64,000 bases of DNA from Parendozoicomonas verongulae (GTDB lineage Bacteria > Pseudomonadota > Gammaproteobacteria > Pseudomonadales > Endozoicomonadaceae), in the NCBI RefSeq assembly GCF_009711465.1, contig NZ_SMME01000870.1, positions 1-64,000 of the forward strand, written 5' to 3'. Every line of letters starts with the position of its first letter. Position 1 is the first letter of the stretch. Positions 63,703 to 64,000 of the stretch are shown piece by piece. A program made the position numbers and the translations under genes. The notes beneath the pieces were generated by a model. That model was not told the origin of the DNA and did no database searches. It saw only the letters and a list, made by a program, of their open reading frames with translations.

Positions 63703-64000
63703 ATGAAGTCAAGATGCTTCTTGTCCGATTTGCTCTGCCTCTTTGCCCTGTTATTGCCCGCTCTGGTTACTGCAGAGGCAGAAACCAACGAACCGGCGGA
63801 GTGGAAAAACTTTCTTGGGTTAACCACCATGTATCCCTCCACTCAGCAGGAGGGCTCCCGTCTTGTACCAACAGGATATACCCTGGCTGGAGAGGTTCAT
63901 CTGGGTCGCCATGGCTCCCGTCAAGGTATCTATCCTAACGAGCTGGCAGAACTTCGTCAGTCTGCCCATGACTTGTTTAAAAAAGGTACCTCAACGCCTG
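63703..64000 (+). CDS. Secreted histidine-phosphatase-like protein, 5' part only
   Basis: Open frame running off the window (99 codons seen). AGGA lies nine bases before the ATG. Residues 1-25 are a signal peptide (LLCLFALLLPALVTAEAET). At about residues 70-76, VHLGRHGSRQG resembles the RHGxR catalytic motif of clade-2 histidine acid phosphatases (phytases, MINPP). The next residue after RHGSR is Q rather than the common Y/F/T-P. With no C-terminal half visible the HD motif cannot be checked. A secreted phosphatase would fit beside a phosphate regulon, but no Pho box is visible just upstream. Confidence 0.55.
   Translation, partial: MKSRCFLSDLLCLFALLLPALVTAEAETNEPAEWKNFLGLTTMYPSTQQEGSRLVPTGYTLAGEVHLGRHGSRQGIYPNELAELRQSAHDLFKKGTSTP

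Overview
The window is a gene-dense chromosomal segment of a gammaproteobacterium. Gene content and order point to the Pseudomonadales/Oceanospirillales side. Several blocks match Pseudomonas neighbourhoods (fklB-algQ; aceF-aceE/glnE-ilvE-waaF-waaC-waaG-waaP-kinases-carbamoyltransferase; argH-algZ-algR; hemC-hemD-hemX-hemY). An accessory layer (LapA-type adhesins, a Josephin-like deubiquitinase candidate) suggests an animal-associated marine lineage such as Endozoicomonadaceae. The genus is inference; no rRNA or other species marker is present. I saw no tRNA, rRNA, CRISPR array or intact insertion sequence.

Layout. 0.1-1.4 kb: a periplasmic FKBP isomerase facing an AlgQ/Rsd anti-sigma factor. 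1.8-6.2 kb: pyruvate dehydrogenase E2 and E1 (minus strand), divergent from glnE. 6.5-18.7 kb (plus): glnE, ilvE, then the LPS inner-core operon: heptosyltransferases II and I, WaaG glycosyltransferase, three kinase-fold proteins including WaaP, and a carbamoyltransferase. 18.7-22.1 kb: argH, divergent from the AlgZ/AlgR two-component pair. 22.1-32.2 kb: an accessory block between algR and hemC, which are adjacent in Pseudomonas aeruginosa. It holds an AMP-forming ligase with a signal-peptide-like N-terminus, the spoVR-yhbH-prkA stress operon, an mpgP phosphatase followed by the remnant of a glycosyltransferase, and an unrecognised secreted protein. 32.2-36.8 kb: the heme operon hemC-hemD-hemX-hemY plus a DUF423 gene. 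36.8-40.1 kb: trmB, a structured intergenic region, a NadD-like protein, NudF, a lipoprotein and a small conserved protein.

40.0-53.4 kb (minus): a LapBCE-type type I secretion operon (lapB, lapC, two tandem paralogous RTX adhesins, tolC/lapE). 53.6-62.3 kb: an orphan type IV pilin, then phoU-pstB-pstA-pstC and pstS, each promoter carrying a recognisable Pho box. Between pstC and pstS, on the opposite strand, lies a protein whose C-terminal half carries all the catalytic landmarks of the eukaryotic Josephin (ataxin-3) deubiquitinase fold. 62.5-64 kb: a YciA thioesterase, a fumarylacetoacetate-hydrolase-family enzyme, and the 5' end of a secreted histidine-phosphatase-like gene cut by the window edge.

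The most interesting items are the Josephin-like protein embedded in the phosphate regulon, the duplicated adhesin pair (nested domain, differing retention modules), the decayed glycosyltransferase broken at a repeat that recurs 24 kb away, the hairpin/small-ORF region upstream of the NadD-like gene, and the ligase with a secretion-type leader.
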